Of a DNA stretch of 64,000 nucleotides, positions 52,732-61,786 are shown one piece after another. Position 1 is the stretch's first letter. Every line of letters begins with the position of its first letter. This DNA is from Ornithobacterium rhinotracheale (GTDB taxonomy: Bacteria; Bacteroidota; Bacteroidia; Flavobacteriales; Weeksellaceae), in the NCBI RefSeq assembly GCF_004088395.1, contig NZ_CP035107.1:491501-555500 (forward strand). The letters are read 5' to 3'. A program made the position numbers and the translations under genes. Below the pieces are notes generated by a model. The model did not search any database and was not told the origin of the DNA. It saw only the letters and a program-made list of their open reading frames with translations.

Positions 52732-53601
52732 ATGAAAAATAAAACATTTCTGTTATTAAGCCTTTTATTATGGTTGATTTGGTCGTGCAACCCTTCGAAG
52801 CAAAAAGAAGAAATAGCCACAGAACCAGTTACTTCTACTAGCGATTATTTTCATAGCGACCAAGTTTTAATTTCTGCGCACCGAGGTGGTAGCGGATTGA
52901 AAAATTATCCCGAAAACTGCTTAGAAACCATGCAGTATTTAAGAGACCATGGCGTAAATCTTTTTGAAATAGATATCACAGAATCCTCAGACCATCAATT
53001 GCTTTTGATGCACGATGACCATTTTGAGCGCACCACCACAGGAACGGGCTCACTCGAGGGGAAAACAGCAGCAGAATTGCGCCAAGTGAATTTGGTAGAC
53101 GATTTTGGCAATGAGACAACTTATAAAATGCCATTTTTAAAAGATGTACTTGCTTGGGGGGAAAAGGAGCACGCTTATTTTATGATAGATTTTAAAAAAG
53201 GCGTCTCATACCAAAAAGTGATCAAGGAAATTCGTGATGCCGATATGCAAGACCAAGTGGCACTGATCTCATATAGCGTGGCACAAGCCGAAAAATTACA
53301 CAAATTGGCGCCAGAAATGATGATTTCGGTTTCTGCACGAAACCAGCAGGAGCTTGATTGGATTTTGGCAACCAATATTCCGCATGATAAAATGGTGGCG
53401 TTTACAGGGACCAAACTTTCATCGCCACAATTATATAAAAATCTTGAAAAATTAGGAATTCCTGTGAATTTGGGAACTCTAGGAAACTTAGATAAAAGGG
53501 CCGAAGCCAGAGGCGATGATTTATACAAAAAATGGCACAAAGAGGGCGTGAATATCTTCTCAACCGATCGTCCGCTCGAGGTATATCATGTCTTTCACTA
53601 A
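52732..53601 (+). CDS. Glycerophosphodiester phosphodiesterase, lipoprotein
   Basis: 289 residues from the ATG at 52732, which begins a lipoprotein signal (lipobox LIWSC, Cys about 19). GDPD TIM barrel: SAHRGGSGLKNYPENCLETM (catalytic HRG), LFEIDITESSDHQLLLMHDD (metal-binding E-D and second His), FERTTTGTGSLEGKTAAELR, and MVAFTGTKLSSPQ near the end. It hydrolyses glycerophosphodiesters to glycerol-3-phosphate. bshC begins 12 bp after its stop, so both are in one transcript. Confidence 0.92.
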   Translation: MKNKTFLLLSLLLWLIWSCNPSKQKEEIATEPVTSTSDYFHSDQVLISAHRGGSGLKNYPENCLETMQYLRDHGVNLFEIDITESSDHQLLLMHDDHFERTTTGTGSLEGKTAAELRQVNLVDDFGNETTYKMPFLKDVLAWGEKEHAYFMIDFKKGVSYQKVIKEIRDADMQDQVALISYSVAQAEKLHKLAPEMMISVSARNQQELDWILATNIPHDKMVAFTGTKLSSPQLYKNLEKLGIPVNLGTLGNLDKRAEARGDDLYKKWHKEGVNIFSTDRPLEVYHVFH

Positions 53602-53613
53602 GCCGAAAAAACA

Positions 53614-55209
53614 ATGAAAAATATAGATTTAAAAGATACCAGCGTTTCGACAATTATCAAAGATTATCTGAGTCAAAAAGATTTGCTGAAATTTGCTTAT
53701 CATCGTTTTCCAAGTTTTGAAAACTATGTAGCCCAAGCCGAGGAAAAGGCACAAAACTACACGCACCGCAAAGTGCTCTTTGCCGAGCTCCAAAAGCAAC
53801 ACGAAGGGCTAAATTTAAGCCCAAAACAAAAAGAAAATTTAGCCCTTTTAGCCCAAGAAAATACACTTACGGTAACTACGGGGCACCAGCTAAACATAGC
53901 CACGGGACCGCTATACTTTTTATATAAAATCATGCATGTGGTTAAGCTGAGCGATGAGCTTAATCAAAGACAACAAAAATGGAATTTTGTGCCCATTTAT
54001 TGGATGGCGACCGAAGACCACGATTGGGACGAAATCGACCATTTTAATCTTTTTAACCAAAAATATACTTGCCATAAGGAGCAATTGGGCGGAGCCGTTG
54101 GGAGATTGGACACTTCGGGAATGGATGCGGTGATTTCAGAATTAGAAGAAAAATTACCCAAAAATCGATTTTCTGAAGAAGTGATTGCGATGTTGGAAAA
54201 AGCCTATGCCTCAGGGCGTACTCTGGCAGAGGCAACGCGCATGCTCGTGCAAGAACTTTTGGGCGAATATGGGATTTTGATTCTAGACGCCGATTCGCAC
54301 AAATTAAAAAAAATAATGATTCCATATTTTGAGCAAGAATTACTCGAAAACCCAAGCCAAGCCCTTGTGCAAGCTACCAACGAAAAGTTAAGCGAGTATA
54401 AAAATCAAGCCTATGCACGAGAAATCAATCTGTTTTATTTAAGTAAAAATAAAAGAGAACGCATTGAGCGTGAGGGAGAAGAATTTGTTTTGGTGGATTC
54501 GCAACAGAAATTTAGCCAAGATGAATTTTTACAGATTCTGCACAAAACGCCAGAAAAATTCAGTCCAAATGTGATTTTGCGCCCGATGTATCAAGAAGTG
54601 ATTTTGCCAAATGTTTCCTACATCGGAGGCGGTGGAGAAATTGCGTATTGGCTACAATTAAAAGCGGTTTTTGCACACTATGGCGTGATTTTCCCGATTT
54701 TGGTCGTGAGAAATTCGGCATTGGTTTTGCCTGAAAATTTAGCCAGAAAAGCGGAGAATTTAGGATTAAACGAGCATAATATGTTTGAGCCGATGCACGA
54801 GTTTACAAGGCATTTGGTGGAAGAAAATTCAGATTTAATAGAGGAATTAGAAGCTTTAAAAAATGTGCTAAAATCGAATTTTGAAAAAGCCCATGCTTTG
54901 GCTCAAAAAACTGATGTAAGCTTTGCTCAAATGCTTAAAGCACAGGAGGCTAAACAAATTAAAGGCTACGAAAAAATGCGCAAGCGTTTGCTCAAAGCCG
55001 AAAGAATTAAAATGAATGATAAGGTGCAACGCATCGAGCAATTGTTCAATTTTATGTTCCCGAATGGAACTTGGCAAGAGCGTCGCATCAATTTTATTCA
55101 ATTTTATGTGGAGCAGGGGCAGGAGTTTATCCAAGAAATTTACAAAGGTTTGCTCCCGCTGGAGAATAAATTTATAATATTAAACATCAAAGGCATACAA
55201 CAAAAATAA
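53614..55209 (+). CDS. bshC: Bacillithiol biosynthesis cysteine-adding enzyme BshC
   Basis: 531 residues, full length. Family features: FAYHRFPSFENYVAQAEEKA, TVTTGHQLNIATGPLYFLYK (nucleotide-binding region), VPIYWMATEDHDWDEIDHFN (the HDWDEI catalytic-like segment), FSPNVILRPMYQEVILPNVS and YIGGGGEIAYWLQLKAVF, plus a C-terminal coiled coil. It adds Cys to glucosaminyl-malate to make bacillithiol, the low-molecular-weight thiol of many Bacteroidota. bshA and bshB are not in the window. Confidence 0.95.
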   Translation: MKNIDLKDTSVSTIIKDYLSQKDLLKFAYHRFPSFENYVAQAEEKAQNYTHRKVLFAELQKQHEGLNLSPKQKENLALLAQENTLTVTTGHQLNIATGPLYFLYKIMHVVKLSDELNQRQQKWNFVPIYWMATEDHDWDEIDHFNLFNQKYTCHKEQLGGAVGRLDTSGMDAVISELEEKLPKNRFSEEVIAMLEKAYASGRTLAEATRMLVQELLGEYGILILDADSHKLKKIMIPYFEQELLENPSQALVQATNEKLSEYKNQAYAREINLFYLSKNKRERIEREGEEFVLVDSQQKFSQDEFLQILHKTPEKFSPNVILRPMYQEVILPNVSYIGGGGEIAYWLQLKAVFAHYGVIFPILVVRNSALVLPENLARKAENLGLNEHNMFEPMHEFTRHLVEENSDLIEELEALKNVLKSNFEKAHALAQKTDVSFAQMLKAQEAKQIKGYEKMRKRLLKAERIKMNDKVQRIEQLFNFMFPNGTWQERRINFIQFYVEQGQEFIQEIYKGLLPLENKFIILNIKGIQQK

Positions 55210-55215
55210 AAGTTG

Positions 55216-55223
55216 TATTTTTG
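55216..55223 (+). promoter_or_regulatory. -7 promoter box of LysM/PBP1 gene
   Basis: TATTTTTG, 18 bp before the ATG at 55242, just after the bshC stop. No -33 box at the usual spacing. Confidence 0.45.
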
Positions 55224-55241
55224 CTTAAAAGTTATAGAAAT

Positions 55242-57140
55242 ATGAAGAAATTCTTTGTCAGTCTGTCGTTAGCATTTATGTCTTTGGCATTTGCCCAAGA
55301 AATGAAACACAGCGTGCAACCCAAAGAAACCATTTATGGAATTAGTAAAAAATATGGAGTTACACAGCAGCAATTGAAGAATGCCAATCCTTTTCTAAAC
55401 AGTAGAGGTTTGCAAGTGGGCGATGTGCTAGTAATTCCTTCTAAAAATAATGCCAAAACGGGTGCTTTAGAAGTGCAAGAGGCAGTACCTGCACAAGATT
55501 CAGAGGACGAAAACTTTTACTACATAGTCATAAAACCTAAGGAAAGTGTCTATCGTTTGGCTAAAAAATATAAAGTTTCGCAAGAAATCATTAATAGCTT
55601 AAACCCTTCTATAAAAGAAAGAGGGCTGCAAGTGGGCGATGTGGTGAGAGTGCCTAAAAAAGATTCGCCGAGTGTTACTAGCTCAAAACCTACGGTGGAG
55701 GGGCTCTATCATGTAAAAGCGGGAGACACCGTGTATAGCATTGCACAAGCCAATGGCGTGAGCGAGGCAGATATCTATGCGGCAAATAAAAAAGTGCAAG
55801 TAGAAGGTTTGCGAGCAGGAAGCTATATAAGGATTCCAGATACTCACACAGCAAATAAAGTGACCATTGAAAAGAATTGGTTTAAATATAAAGTAGGCAA
55901 GAACGAAACAGTATTTTCTATTTTAGCTAAATACGATATTACGCTAGAAGAGCTATTGGAAAACAATCCAGATTTAAAAGATTTGCAGCCAGGAATGGTG
56001 ATTTTGGTACCAGTGCAGAAAGGTGCAAATATCAAAACTTATGCAGAGGTGAGCAATCAAAAAGAAAGCGTGAAATCTGTGCAATCGGAAAAAGATGGAG
56101 AGATTAATTTGGCTTTGATGTTACCATTTTACTTAAATGCTCCTGAACATTATACAGGAGAGCGTAAAGTGGCTCAGGATTTTTATAAAGGAGCAAGAGT
56201 AGCGTTAGATGAATTGATTAAAAGTGGGAAAAAAATCAATATTAAAATAGTAGATGCTCAGAACGATCCTGCGATTTTAAGTTCATTTTACAATTCGCCA
56301 GAGATAGACAAGTATGACGCCATTATAGGGCCTTTTTATCAAGACATGTTGGAGTTTACAGCTCAGCGATTGGAGAAAAAAGGAATTCCTGTTTTTTCGC
56401 CAGTGGTGAGTTCGGATAGATTAAGTGCCTATAGCAATATGTATATGGTGACACCGAGAGATGAGCACGCTGCAGGTATATTGGTGGCAGAAATAGTGAA
56501 GAAATACCGAGGAGAGAAAATAAAGATTTTAACCACCAAAGAAGAACAAAAAATAGCCGATTATCTGAGTGCAGAACTAGCCGATAATTTAAAGAAAGCA
56601 AATATAGAAATTGTTTATAGCCCAGATAATTTGGTGCTAGTAGAAGAAAAGAAAAACGATGGAAGTGTTTCAGGAGTAATTAAATTTCAGCCAGAAATTG
56701 CCATATTGGCATCAGAAAATAATTGGCTAGGAAATCAGTTTGTGAAAACAATCACCAGCCAATCGCCAGAAGACATTACAGGATTTAGTTTATATTTTGT
56801 GCCAGCTTTAGATGTTTTTGATGCTAGCAATGCCAGAAATGTAGAAGCACTCAAGAAAATAGGATTTACTTACACCTCTTCTCGCATGATTAATAGCTAT
56901 GGAGCTAATGAGAAAAGAATATTGCAAGCTTTTGAAGATAAATATTGTGAGAAACCCACCAAATACATGGCGATAGGATATGATGTAGTGTATGATGTGG
57001 TGGATCGCATGGATGAAAACGGTAAAATAATAGATGCTAAACGATCAGAAACTCGATTGTCGTCCAAATTTGGCTATGATAAAGTGGAAAACGGAAAAGC
57101 CAAAATCAACAAAGAAATTAGGGTGATCCGATTGAATTAA
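55242..57140 (+). CDS. LysM and PBP1-type periplasmic binding-fold protein
   Basis: 632 residues from the ATG at 55242; signal peptide MKKFFVSLSLAFMSLAFAQ. Four LysM domains in a row (about residues 22-65, 87-130, 148-190 and 205-250), each starting like HSVQPKETIYGISKKYGV, YHVKAGDTVYSIAQANGV or KYKVGKNETVFSILAKYDIT. Then a PBP1/ABC-substrate-binding-like domain (about 275-630; INLALMLPFYLNAPEHYTGE, YDAIIGPFYQDMLEFTAQRL). LysM binds peptidoglycan; such fusions are thought to link cell-wall state and ligand binding. The ligand is unknown. Confidence 0.9.
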   Translation: MKKFFVSLSLAFMSLAFAQEMKHSVQPKETIYGISKKYGVTQQQLKNANPFLNSRGLQVGDVLVIPSKNNAKTGALEVQEAVPAQDSEDENFYYIVIKPKESVYRLAKKYKVSQEIINSLNPSIKERGLQVGDVVRVPKKDSPSVTSSKPTVEGLYHVKAGDTVYSIAQANGVSEADIYAANKKVQVEGLRAGSYIRIPDTHTANKVTIEKNWFKYKVGKNETVFSILAKYDITLEELLENNPDLKDLQPGMVILVPVQKGANIKTYAEVSNQKESVKSVQSEKDGEINLALMLPFYLNAPEHYTGERKVAQDFYKGARVALDELIKSGKKINIKIVDAQNDPAILSSFYNSPEIDKYDAIIGPFYQDMLEFTAQRLEKKGIPVFSPVVSSDRLSAYSNMYMVTPRDEHAAGILVAEIVKKYRGEKIKILTTKEEQKIADYLSAELADNLKKANIEIVYSPDNLVLVEEKKNDGSVSGVIKFQPEIAILASENNWLGNQFVKTITSQSPEDITGFSLYFVPALDVFDASNARNVEALKKIGFTYTSSRMINSYGANEKRILQAFEDKYCEKPTKYMAIGYDVVYDVVDRMDENGKIIDAKRSETRLSSKFGYDKVENGKAKINKEIRVIRLN

Positions 57141-57157
57141 AATTTAGCAACCAAAAC

Positions 57158-57194
57158 AAAAAAGTCCGTTTTCAATCTTGAAACGGACTTTTTT
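57158..57194 (+). terminator. Terminator after LysM/PBP1 gene
   Basis: AAAAAAGTCCGTTTTCAA / TTGAAACGGACTTTTTT with one bulged T and a short TC loop. Functions on either strand. Confidence 0.88.
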
Positions 57195-57210
57195 AGTATT
57201 AAAAATACAA

Positions 57211-57300
57211 TTATTTAGCATTTTTTCGTTTAGAGTAGAATTTAATACCAGCCCCAATTGTAGTTGTTGGCAAACTCATTGGTGTAAGTTTTTGTTTACA
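57211..57300 (-). pseudogene. C-terminal remnant of an outer-membrane beta-barrel gene
   Basis: On the minus strand, stop TAA at 57211-57213 ends a frame reading LTPMSLPTTTIGAGIKFYSK then RKNAK. The ending TIGAGIKFYSK has the alternating pattern and terminal aromatic typical of the last strand of outer-membrane barrel proteins. In-frame TAG occurs 29 codons upstream (57301-57303), so the rest of the gene is gone. Only this scrap remains between the terminator and the DUF3109 gene. Confidence 0.4.
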
Positions 57301-57409
57301 CTATAAATATATTGATGAAAAATCATTTAATTGTCAATTCTTTCTCACTTTTTTAAGAGATTAGGTAAATCTATAAATAAAAATAAATTTCACGAGCTTT
57401 AAAAAATCT

Positions 57410-57417
57410 TATCTTTG
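57410..57417 (+). promoter_or_regulatory. -7 promoter box of DUF3109 gene, near-leaderless
   Basis: TATCTTTG ends 4 bp before the ATG at 57422; TTTC at 57388-57391 is a possible -33. The mRNA would start at or next to the start codon. Confidence 0.55.
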
Positions 57418-57421
57418 TGCC

Positions 57422-58000
57422 ATGATTCAGATAGACGATACCGTAATCAGTACCGATGTACTAAAAAAAGAATTTGTTTGTAATCTAAAATCCTGTAAAG
57501 GAATCTGTTGCGTGGAAGGCGATAGCGGAGCTCCGCTAGAGGAGGAGGAGTTGCCCATATTAGATGAAATCTACGAAAAAGTAAAACCTTATATGCGAGC
57601 CGAGGGCATTCAAGCCATTGAGGAACAAGGCAAGTATGTCAAAGATTTTGACGATGATTGGGTAACGCCACTCGTAAACAATGCCGAGTGTGCCTATGTG
57701 ATTTTTGAAAATGGAGGCACGCGTTGTGCCATAGAAAAAGCACATTCCGAGGGTGCCATTGGCTACAAAAAACCGATTTCGTGCCATTTATACCCCATTC
57801 GAGTCAATAAATACAAAAGCTTCAGTGCAGTGAACTATCACGCTTGGAACATTTGCAAAGACGCGTGTGTGTTGGGCAAAGAGCTAGGCGTTACGGTAGC
57901 CGAATTTGCCAAAGAAGCCTTAATCAGAAAATTTGGCGAAGCTTGGTACAAGCAGCTTATGATTGCACAAAAAGAATTACAAAACAATAAATTATTTTAA
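57422..58000 (+). CDS. DUF3109 cysteine-rich protein
   Basis: 192 residues, full length. Cysteine pattern FVCNLKSCKGICCVEGDSGA (about 19-38), NNAECAYVIFENGGTRCAIE, KPISCHLYPIRV and WNICKDACVLG. DUF3109 is related to the YkgJ/CxxCxxCC iron-sulfur or zinc-binding families; function unknown. Widespread and conserved in Bacteroidota. The DUF6909 gene starts 4 bp after the stop. Confidence 0.92.
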   Translation: MIQIDDTVISTDVLKKEFVCNLKSCKGICCVEGDSGAPLEEEELPILDEIYEKVKPYMRAEGIQAIEEQGKYVKDFDDDWVTPLVNNAECAYVIFENGGTRCAIEKAHSEGAIGYKKPISCHLYPIRVNKYKSFSAVNYHAWNICKDACVLGKELGVTVAEFAKEALIRKFGEAWYKQLMIAQKELQNNKLF

Positions 58001-58004
58001 ACCT

Positions 58005-59675
58005 ATGGTAACAAATTCACCTTTAGCTAGAAAATCTACCGAAGCCATTGAGCGTTTATACATCACCATGCGCCATTTGTTTTATCGAGGCTCGTTCAGA
58101 GTGAGTGGCAACTCTGGAAACGCCTTGCGCGATTTGTTACTCCGATTAAACCCCGAAATTTATGGCTCTATCTCGGATCCCAACAAAGTAGAACTCGATG
58201 GGCTGAACTATGTGCTAGATCGTTTGCCACAAGGTATTGAGGAGTGTGTATACATCAACCTCACTGCGGCAGAAGGATATAACGATGCTACTTTTGAGGT
58301 AATTGTCCCAGCCAAGCGTCGCCGTAATTGCTACCGAATCGATGAGGAGCAAATGAACATTGAGGTTTCTCGCGGACGAAGCGAGATTTATGATGTGCTC
58401 ACGCATCTCACTTTCTTTTATCACGAGGCGGATAAGATTAGAGACAAAGCCATAGGCATAAATCTTAAAAAACCTAACCGCCTGTGGCAGAAGTTGGAGG
58501 AATTTATCTTTAGCCAAGAGCCCGTGACCGATAAAGCACGAGCTGTGGCTTTGATGCATCTTTCCGATATTTTGGGGCGCACCTACGAGGAAGTGCACCG
58601 AGCACATGAATCCTTTTCTATGCCCAATAAGCCAGACAGATTGTTCCATGTGGTGTATTGGATGGGGAGATTAAGCCAATTAGATGCCTTGGGCGAAATT
58701 CACCGAGAAATCGCATTTACAGCCACTCTGATTTCCCAAATTGGTCATCATGCAACAGGCGAAAAGTGGGCAAACCAGATTAAAAAAGTATTATACGACA
58801 ATAATTTAATTCACAGACCACTGCATATCATCAGCTCCAATATGCACAGCGTGATGAATATGCTTTTTGCACACCATGCTTTGGGCGAAACTTATGTAGA
58901 AGAAGAAAAATTTAGCGTGTACGAAAAACTTTCAAGCAAGCACCACAAAGCCTTGCGTCAAAAAGTAAACGAATATGCTACCAAAGCAGGAATGCTAAAA
59001 ATCGAAGACACTTCGGGGGCAAATATTAATGTTCAAATCATTGATTTACAGAAATTAGATTTAAAAGAAACCGCTTTTTCTGAGTTTAAATCAAAAGATG
59101 CCGTGCTACTTGTCATGGATTATGCCTTTGGGGAGCAAGCCTTTGAAGTAATGGACGAGTTGCTGAAACCATACAAAGCACACGAAACCCGCACGCACAT
59201 GAAGGTGGAAAGTATTTCAATCATGGGAAAAGCTGGAATTCTAGAAGGGCAGAAAGGGGATATCATTGTGCCGACTTCGCATGTATTTGAGGGAACAGCC
59301 GATAATTATCCTTTCCATAATGAATTGACTTTCTCAGACTTCTGTAACGAAGAGCTGGGCGTGTACCAAGGAATGATGATTACCGTGCTTGGTACATCTC
59401 TGCAAAACAAGGATTTGCTACATTTCTTCCGAGACACCTCTTGGGGTTGTGTAGGGCTTGAGATGGAAGGGGCACATTACCACAAAGCCATTCAAATTGC
59501 GAGCAAAATTCGGGGGCACATTCAGCCAGATATCAAGGTGCGTTACGCTTATTATGCGTCGGATAACCCACTGGAAACAGGAAGTACTTTGGCTTCGGGC
59601 GGGCTCGGGCTCACAGGTGTGCGACCTACTTATTTGATTACCAAAAAAATCATCGAGCAGATTTTAAAAGATTAA
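58005..59675 (+). CDS. DUF6909 family protein
   Basis: 556 residues from the ATG at 58005 (MVTNSPLARKSTEAIERLYI); a longer frame would overlap the DUF3109 gene. N-terminal two thirds helical, no signal peptide (TMRHLFYRGSFRVSGNSGNA, AEGYNDATFEVIVPAKRRRN). The C-terminal third resembles nucleoside phosphorylase-type proteins: VESISIMGKAGILEGQKGDI, IVPTSHVFEGTADNYPFHNE and WGCVGLEMEGAHYHKA, where GLEMEGA matches the ME motif of that superfamily. The family is conserved in Bacteroidota; the activity is unproven. Confidence 0.85.
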   Translation: MVTNSPLARKSTEAIERLYITMRHLFYRGSFRVSGNSGNALRDLLLRLNPEIYGSISDPNKVELDGLNYVLDRLPQGIEECVYINLTAAEGYNDATFEVIVPAKRRRNCYRIDEEQMNIEVSRGRSEIYDVLTHLTFFYHEADKIRDKAIGINLKKPNRLWQKLEEFIFSQEPVTDKARAVALMHLSDILGRTYEEVHRAHESFSMPNKPDRLFHVVYWMGRLSQLDALGEIHREIAFTATLISQIGHHATGEKWANQIKKVLYDNNLIHRPLHIISSNMHSVMNMLFAHHALGETYVEEEKFSVYEKLSSKHHKALRQKVNEYATKAGMLKIEDTSGANINVQIIDLQKLDLKETAFSEFKSKDAVLLVMDYAFGEQAFEVMDELLKPYKAHETRTHMKVESISIMGKAGILEGQKGDIIVPTSHVFEGTADNYPFHNELTFSDFCNEELGVYQGMMITVLGTSLQNKDLLHFFRDTSWGCVGLEMEGAHYHKAIQIASKIRGHIQPDIKVRYAYYASDNPLETGSTLASGGLGLTGVRPTYLITKKIIEQILKD

Positions 59676-59685
59676 ACCTTTGGCC

Positions 59686-60036
59686 ATGAAAAGAATTTAC
59701 TACCTCAGTACTTGCGACACTTGCAAAAAAATATTGCAAAGCATCGATACACAAGGATTTGAATTATTGGATATTAAACAAAACCCACTGAGAGAAAAGC
59801 AACTCGATGAATTGTATGCGATGACGGGGAGCTATGAAAAATTGTTTTCTAAACGCGCCCGATTGTACAAAAGTTTAGGGCTAAAAGATAAAAATCTATC
59901 AGAATCCGATTTTAAAAAATATTTGCTCCAAGATTATACCTTTTTGCAGCGTCCCGTGCTTGTAGATGGCGACTACATTTCGGTGGGGAGCAGCCCTAAA
60001 ACCAAAAAGGAATTACAAGAAAAATATCCGATTTAG
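59686..60036 (+). CDS. ArsC/Spx-family thioredoxin-fold protein
   Basis: 116 residues from the ATG at 59686. N-terminal STCDTCKKILQSID (CxxC), then FELLDIKQNPLREKQLDELY and FLQRPVLVDGDYISVGSSPK (RP motif of ArsC/Spx proteins). Such proteins are arsenate reductase-like or Spx-like redox proteins. No ars operon is present, so a stress-redox role is likelier than arsenate resistance. It follows DUF6909 by 10 bp. Confidence 0.87.
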   Translation: MKRIYYLSTCDTCKKILQSIDTQGFELLDIKQNPLREKQLDELYAMTGSYEKLFSKRARLYKSLGLKDKNLSESDFKKYLLQDYTFLQRPVLVDGDYISVGSSPKTKKELQEKYPI

Positions 60037-60046
60037 GAAATGAAAT

Positions 60047-60082
60047 AAAAACCTTCAAAAATATATTTTTTGAAGGTTTTTT
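60047..60082 (+). terminator. Terminator after ArsC/Spx-like gene
   Basis: AAAAACCTTCAAAAA (60047-60061) with TTTTTTGAAGGTTTTTT (60066-60082). Confidence 0.85.
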
Positions 60083-60252
60083 AGTTTTAGCTTGAATTTG
60101 CTTGATTAAGTTTTTTTATGCGTTTTCTTTTTAATTCGTATTTTAAAAAGATTAAAAAAGAAATTTGATGTTTTTAAAATTAAATTATTGTTAAAAAAAT
60201 ATTAAATTGCTCAGCTTATAGATTGTGCGGCGAAAATCTAAAGAAAGAAAAG

Positions 60253-60277
60253 CAAAAAACAAATTCGGTTTTTTGCC
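60253..60277. terminator. Terminator of GNAT gene
   Basis: GCAAAAAAC (60253-60261), loop AAATTCG, GTTTTTTGC (60269-60277). Perfect 9-bp stem, 10 bp beyond the 3' end of the minus-strand GNAT gene. Confidence 0.6.
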
Positions 60278-60286
60278 TTTTTTATG

Positions 60287-60715
60287 TTATAAATCTTTAG
60301 CCATTACCACATGATTGCCTACGCCTTCAATCATAAAAAAATCGCCGTGTGTGTGGTAGCCTAATTTAGTATAAAAAGGGACGGCAATTTCACGCGCATT
60401 GCACCAAATAGATTTAATATCATTGGCAAAAACGATTTTTTCGGCTTTTTCCAAGAGTAAACGCCCAAGCCCTTGTTGCTGAAACTTTTCGTGTGTTGCC
60501 ATGCCGCGTAATTGGTAAGCAGGCATTCCGTTAAACTCAGAGAGCATAAAACTTCCCACGCAGGCAAGTGTGCCATCTACAAACACGCCTAAATGAAATG
60601 TACCTGCTACCAAATCACCGTTAAAATGCACAGATTCTATGGGCAAACCAGGGCGTAAAATCTCGTTTCGCAAGAGATAGGTGGTTTCGGCTGGGATAAA
60701 AAGTACTCTCCTCAT
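60287..60715 (-). CDS. GNAT-family N-acetyltransferase
   Basis: 142 residues. Acetyl-CoA-binding motif A: YQLRGMATHEKFQQQGLGRL with LLEKAEKIVFAN, and motif B NAREIAVPFYTKLGYHTHGD (NxxxxxFYxxxGF-like). Start at the ATG at 60715. Substrate unknown. It stands alone on the minus strand, divergent from nusB. Confidence 0.9.
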   Translation of the reverse strand: MRRVLFIPAETTYLLRNEILRPGLPIESVHFNGDLVAGTFHLGVFVDGTLACVGSFMLSEFNGMPAYQLRGMATHEKFQQQGLGRLLLEKAEKIVFANDIKSIWCNAREIAVPFYTKLGYHTHGDFFMIEGVGNHVVMAKDL

Positions 60716-60791
60716 CTCACAAAAATAGATTTATTTTTTCAAAAAATTAAAATTATAACCCAAAAATCGCCGAAAATGCAAATCAAAGTCT

Positions 60792-60799
60792 TATTTTTG
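60792..60799 (+). promoter_or_regulatory. -7 promoter box of nusB operon
   Basis: TATTTTTG, 20 bp before the nusB start. No clear -33. Confidence 0.45.
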
Positions 60800-60819
60800 C
60801 ACTCAAATATGTTCTATAA

Positions 60820-61761
60820 ATGTTAGGAAGAAGACAATTACGCGCCAAGGCAATGCAAACCTTATATGCTTATTATCGAGGAAACGATGATGCAAGGAGT
60901 ATAGAAATTAATATGGTGAAAGGGATAAGAGAAATAGAACTTCTATACATGGCTTTGCTAGAGCTTACGCTAGCTATAAAAAATCAAGCCGAACAAAAAA
61001 TTGAAATAGGTCTTAGTAAAAACTTTCCTACGCCAGAGGAAGCAAATCCAAACCGAAGATTTGTTCAAAATCCGATTTTTAAGGTATTGGAAGTTAATCC
61101 ACAATTGATTGAGTTTCGCGAAGATCACAAAGAATTCAACTGGGATGTAGAGGATGTGTATCCTAAAAGAATTTTTCGCTCCTTTATAGAATCAGAAGAG
61201 TATAACAATTACATGACACTCGATGAGGTGAATTTTAAAGAGCATAGCAAAATTGTTTGTGTTTTGTTTGAAAAGTTTATAGCTCCGAGTGCAGAAATAG
61301 CTTCTTTTTTAGAAGATAAAAAATTAAATTGGGCCAATGATTTAGCAGTGGCTAATACAATGGTGCTTAACACATTGAGATCATTTACAGCTAAGAGTGA
61401 TGAAAACACACATTTGTTGAAGTTGTTGCTTGATGAGTCCCATTTAGATTTTACAAGAGAATTGGTAAGGCAAAGTCTTCGTTACCAGGGAGAGCTTACG
61501 CAAATTATAAAAGAAACGGCGAGCAATTGGGAATTAGATCGCATGGCATTGCTAGATCGTATTATGCTCCAAATGGCTTTGGCGGAATTTTTGCATTTCC
61601 CAAGTATCCCTACCAAGGTTACGATTAATGAATATGTGGAAATTGCTAAAAATTATTCAACCTTGAATAGTGCCACATTTATCAACGGTATTTTGGATAA
61701 AGCCTCAAAGGATTTAAACGGAGCAGGCAGAATTAGAAAAAGTGCAAGAGGATTAATGTAA
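60820..61761 (+). CDS. nusB: Transcription antitermination protein NusB
   Basis: 313 residues. N-terminal LGRRQLRAKAMQTLYAYYRG and C-terminal NusB core (NWELDRMALLDRIMLQMALA, FPSIPTKVTINEYVEIAKNY, NSATFINGILDKASKDL). About twice the E. coli length because of the helical insert usual in Flavobacteriia. It pairs with NusE (S10) in antitermination of rRNA transcription. First gene of nusB-DUF1573-yajC, a conserved order in this class. Confidence 0.94.
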   Translation: MLGRRQLRAKAMQTLYAYYRGNDDARSIEINMVKGIREIELLYMALLELTLAIKNQAEQKIEIGLSKNFPTPEEANPNRRFVQNPIFKVLEVNPQLIEFREDHKEFNWDVEDVYPKRIFRSFIESEEYNNYMTLDEVNFKEHSKIVCVLFEKFIAPSAEIASFLEDKKLNWANDLAVANTMVLNTLRSFTAKSDENTHLLKLLLDESHLDFTRELVRQSLRYQGELTQIIKETASNWELDRMALLDRIMLQMALAEFLHFPSIPTKVTINEYVEIAKNYSTLNSATFINGILDKASKDLNGAGRIRKSARGLM

Positions 61762-61786
61762 AAAAAGATAAAAAATAAATTTAATT

